A DNA stretch of 6,556 nt from DATGHS01 sp035307785 (GTDB lineage: Bacteria; Planctomycetota; Planctomycetia; Gemmatales; Gemmataceae), in contig DATGHS010000281.1 in assembly GCA_035307785.1 (NCBI GenBank), forward strand, positions 1-6,556, read 5' to 3'. The notes beneath the pieces are model-generated. The model saw only the letters and a program-made list of their open reading frames with translations. It was not told the DNA's origin and did no database searches. Positions within the stretch are counted from its first letter, which is position 1. The number at the start of each line of letters is the position of its first letter. Below are positions 6,258 through 6,556 of the stretch, piece after piece. A program made the position numbers and the translations under genes.

Positions 6258-6269
6258 GCCGCTCGCGGC
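6258..6269. repeat. Small GC palindrome in the zwf leader
   Basis: GCCGCTCGCGGC forms a 5-bp inverted repeat around TC. With the neighbouring bases the minus strand reads TAAGCCGCGAG, close to TTAGCCGCGAG at 3412-3422 on the plus strand, so it may be a worn fragment of the same intergenic repeat. The rest of the 125-nt divergent gap (6227-6351) shows no promoter I can call with confidence. Confidence 0.35.
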
Positions 6270-6351
6270 TTAGCAGGGTAGACTCGCCCCAATCGTGCGG
6301 ATATCCTGTAGGTAGCCCCCGCCAGCGCGCTGCGCTTCCACGAGTTCCGCC

Positions 6352-6556
6352 ATGAATCTCTTCGATGAACTCCAACTTCGCGCCAATCGCCGCACCTTTT
6401 TGCGCCGCTCCATGACCGGCCTCGGCGCTTTCGCGCTGGCCTCCATGCTTCCACCCAAAGCTCGAGCCAACCCAGACTTGCAATCGCGCGGCGTCGTCAA
6501 TCCGCTGCACTGCGAGCCGAGGGTGAAACGCGTCATCTTTCTGACCATGGCCGGCG
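6352..6556 (+). CDS. DUF1501 family protein, N-terminal part (runs off the window)
   Basis: The frame from ATG 6352 is open to the window end and gives 68 complete codons. The protein opens MNLFDELQLRANRRTFLRRS, with a twin-arginine motif (Arg13-Arg14, RRTFLR), then a hydrophobic stretch (GLGAFALASML) and a likely cleavage site near ARA-N at 37-40. After this come GVVNPLH and KRVIFLTMAGG. That order is typical of DUF1501 proteins, which are abundant in planctomycetes, are related to the alkaline phosphatase/sulfatase fold, and are predicted to be exported. Their function is not established. The gene is usually found just downstream of a DUF1549/DUF1553 gene; here it is preceded by the divergent zwf instead. 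The ribosome binding site is weak (GAG at 6342-6344). The family call is firm, although only the first part of the protein is visible. Confidence 0.85.
   Translation, partial: MNLFDELQLRANRRTFLRRSMTGLGAFALASMLPPKARANPDLQSRGVVNPLHCEPRVKRVIFLTMAG

Noticed and set aside
6299..6306. GGATATCC palindrome in the zwf/DUF1501 gap as an operator
   Set aside because: Only 8 bp, not extended by its flanks and not repeated nearby; too common by chance.
1..6556. CRISPR array, tRNA/rRNA gene, insertion sequence or phage genes
   Set aside because: No spaced direct repeats, tRNA-like cloverleaf, transposase or phage-type protein was seen on either strand.

Overview
The window looks like chromosomal DNA from a planctomycete, probably of the Pirellulales type. 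Three things point there: a Ser/Thr kinase with the helical N-terminal extension common in that phylum, the start of a DUF1501 protein with its typical opening (twin-arginine signal, then VVNPLH and a VIFLTMAGG-like stretch), and palindromic intergenic repeats. This assignment rests on recognition of protein types, not on a database search. Genes fill nearly all of the window.

Layout. Positions 74-2356 (+) encode a 760-residue cytoplasmic signalling protein that joins a Ser/Thr kinase, a response-regulator receiver domain and an HD-GYP phosphodiesterase domain. It converges on a three-gene run on the minus strand, and an 18-bp perfect inverted repeat built from 7-bp units (2363-2422) separates the two. 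The minus-strand run, in transcription order, is zwf (6226-4772), a membrane-anchored inhibitory-type serpin (4695-3478) and an exported thioredoxin-like protein (3388-2426). A long hairpin-forming repeat (3415-3467) lies between serpin and thioredoxin-like gene. At the right edge, divergent from zwf, a DUF1501 gene starts at 6352 and runs off the window.

The main discovery candidate is the thioredoxin-like gene. A simple ORF reading splits it into two pieces, 3388-3191 and 3169-2426. The pieces are in the same frame and are separated by a single TGA at 3193-3191. Read through, they form one 320-codon protein with a twin-arginine signal peptide, and the TGA falls where a redox-active Cys is expected (F-T-TGA-N-N-A after the first beta strand). 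A 7-bp stem with one bulged C and a G-containing apical loop begins 9 nt after the TGA, where a bacterial SECIS element should be. I therefore read it as a probable selenoprotein, exported by the Tat route. A nonsense mutation, a sequencing error, or reinitiation at GTG 3169 remain as alternatives.

How the genes work together is mostly unclear. The kinase/receiver/HD-GYP protein could link phosphorylation to cyclic-di-GMP breakdown. zwf supplies NADPH through the oxidative pentose phosphate pathway. The serpin and the thioredoxin-like protein both appear to act outside the cytoplasm. The short gaps (76 and 89 nt) allow co-transcription, but each gene has its own clear ribosome binding site and no shared pathway is evident.
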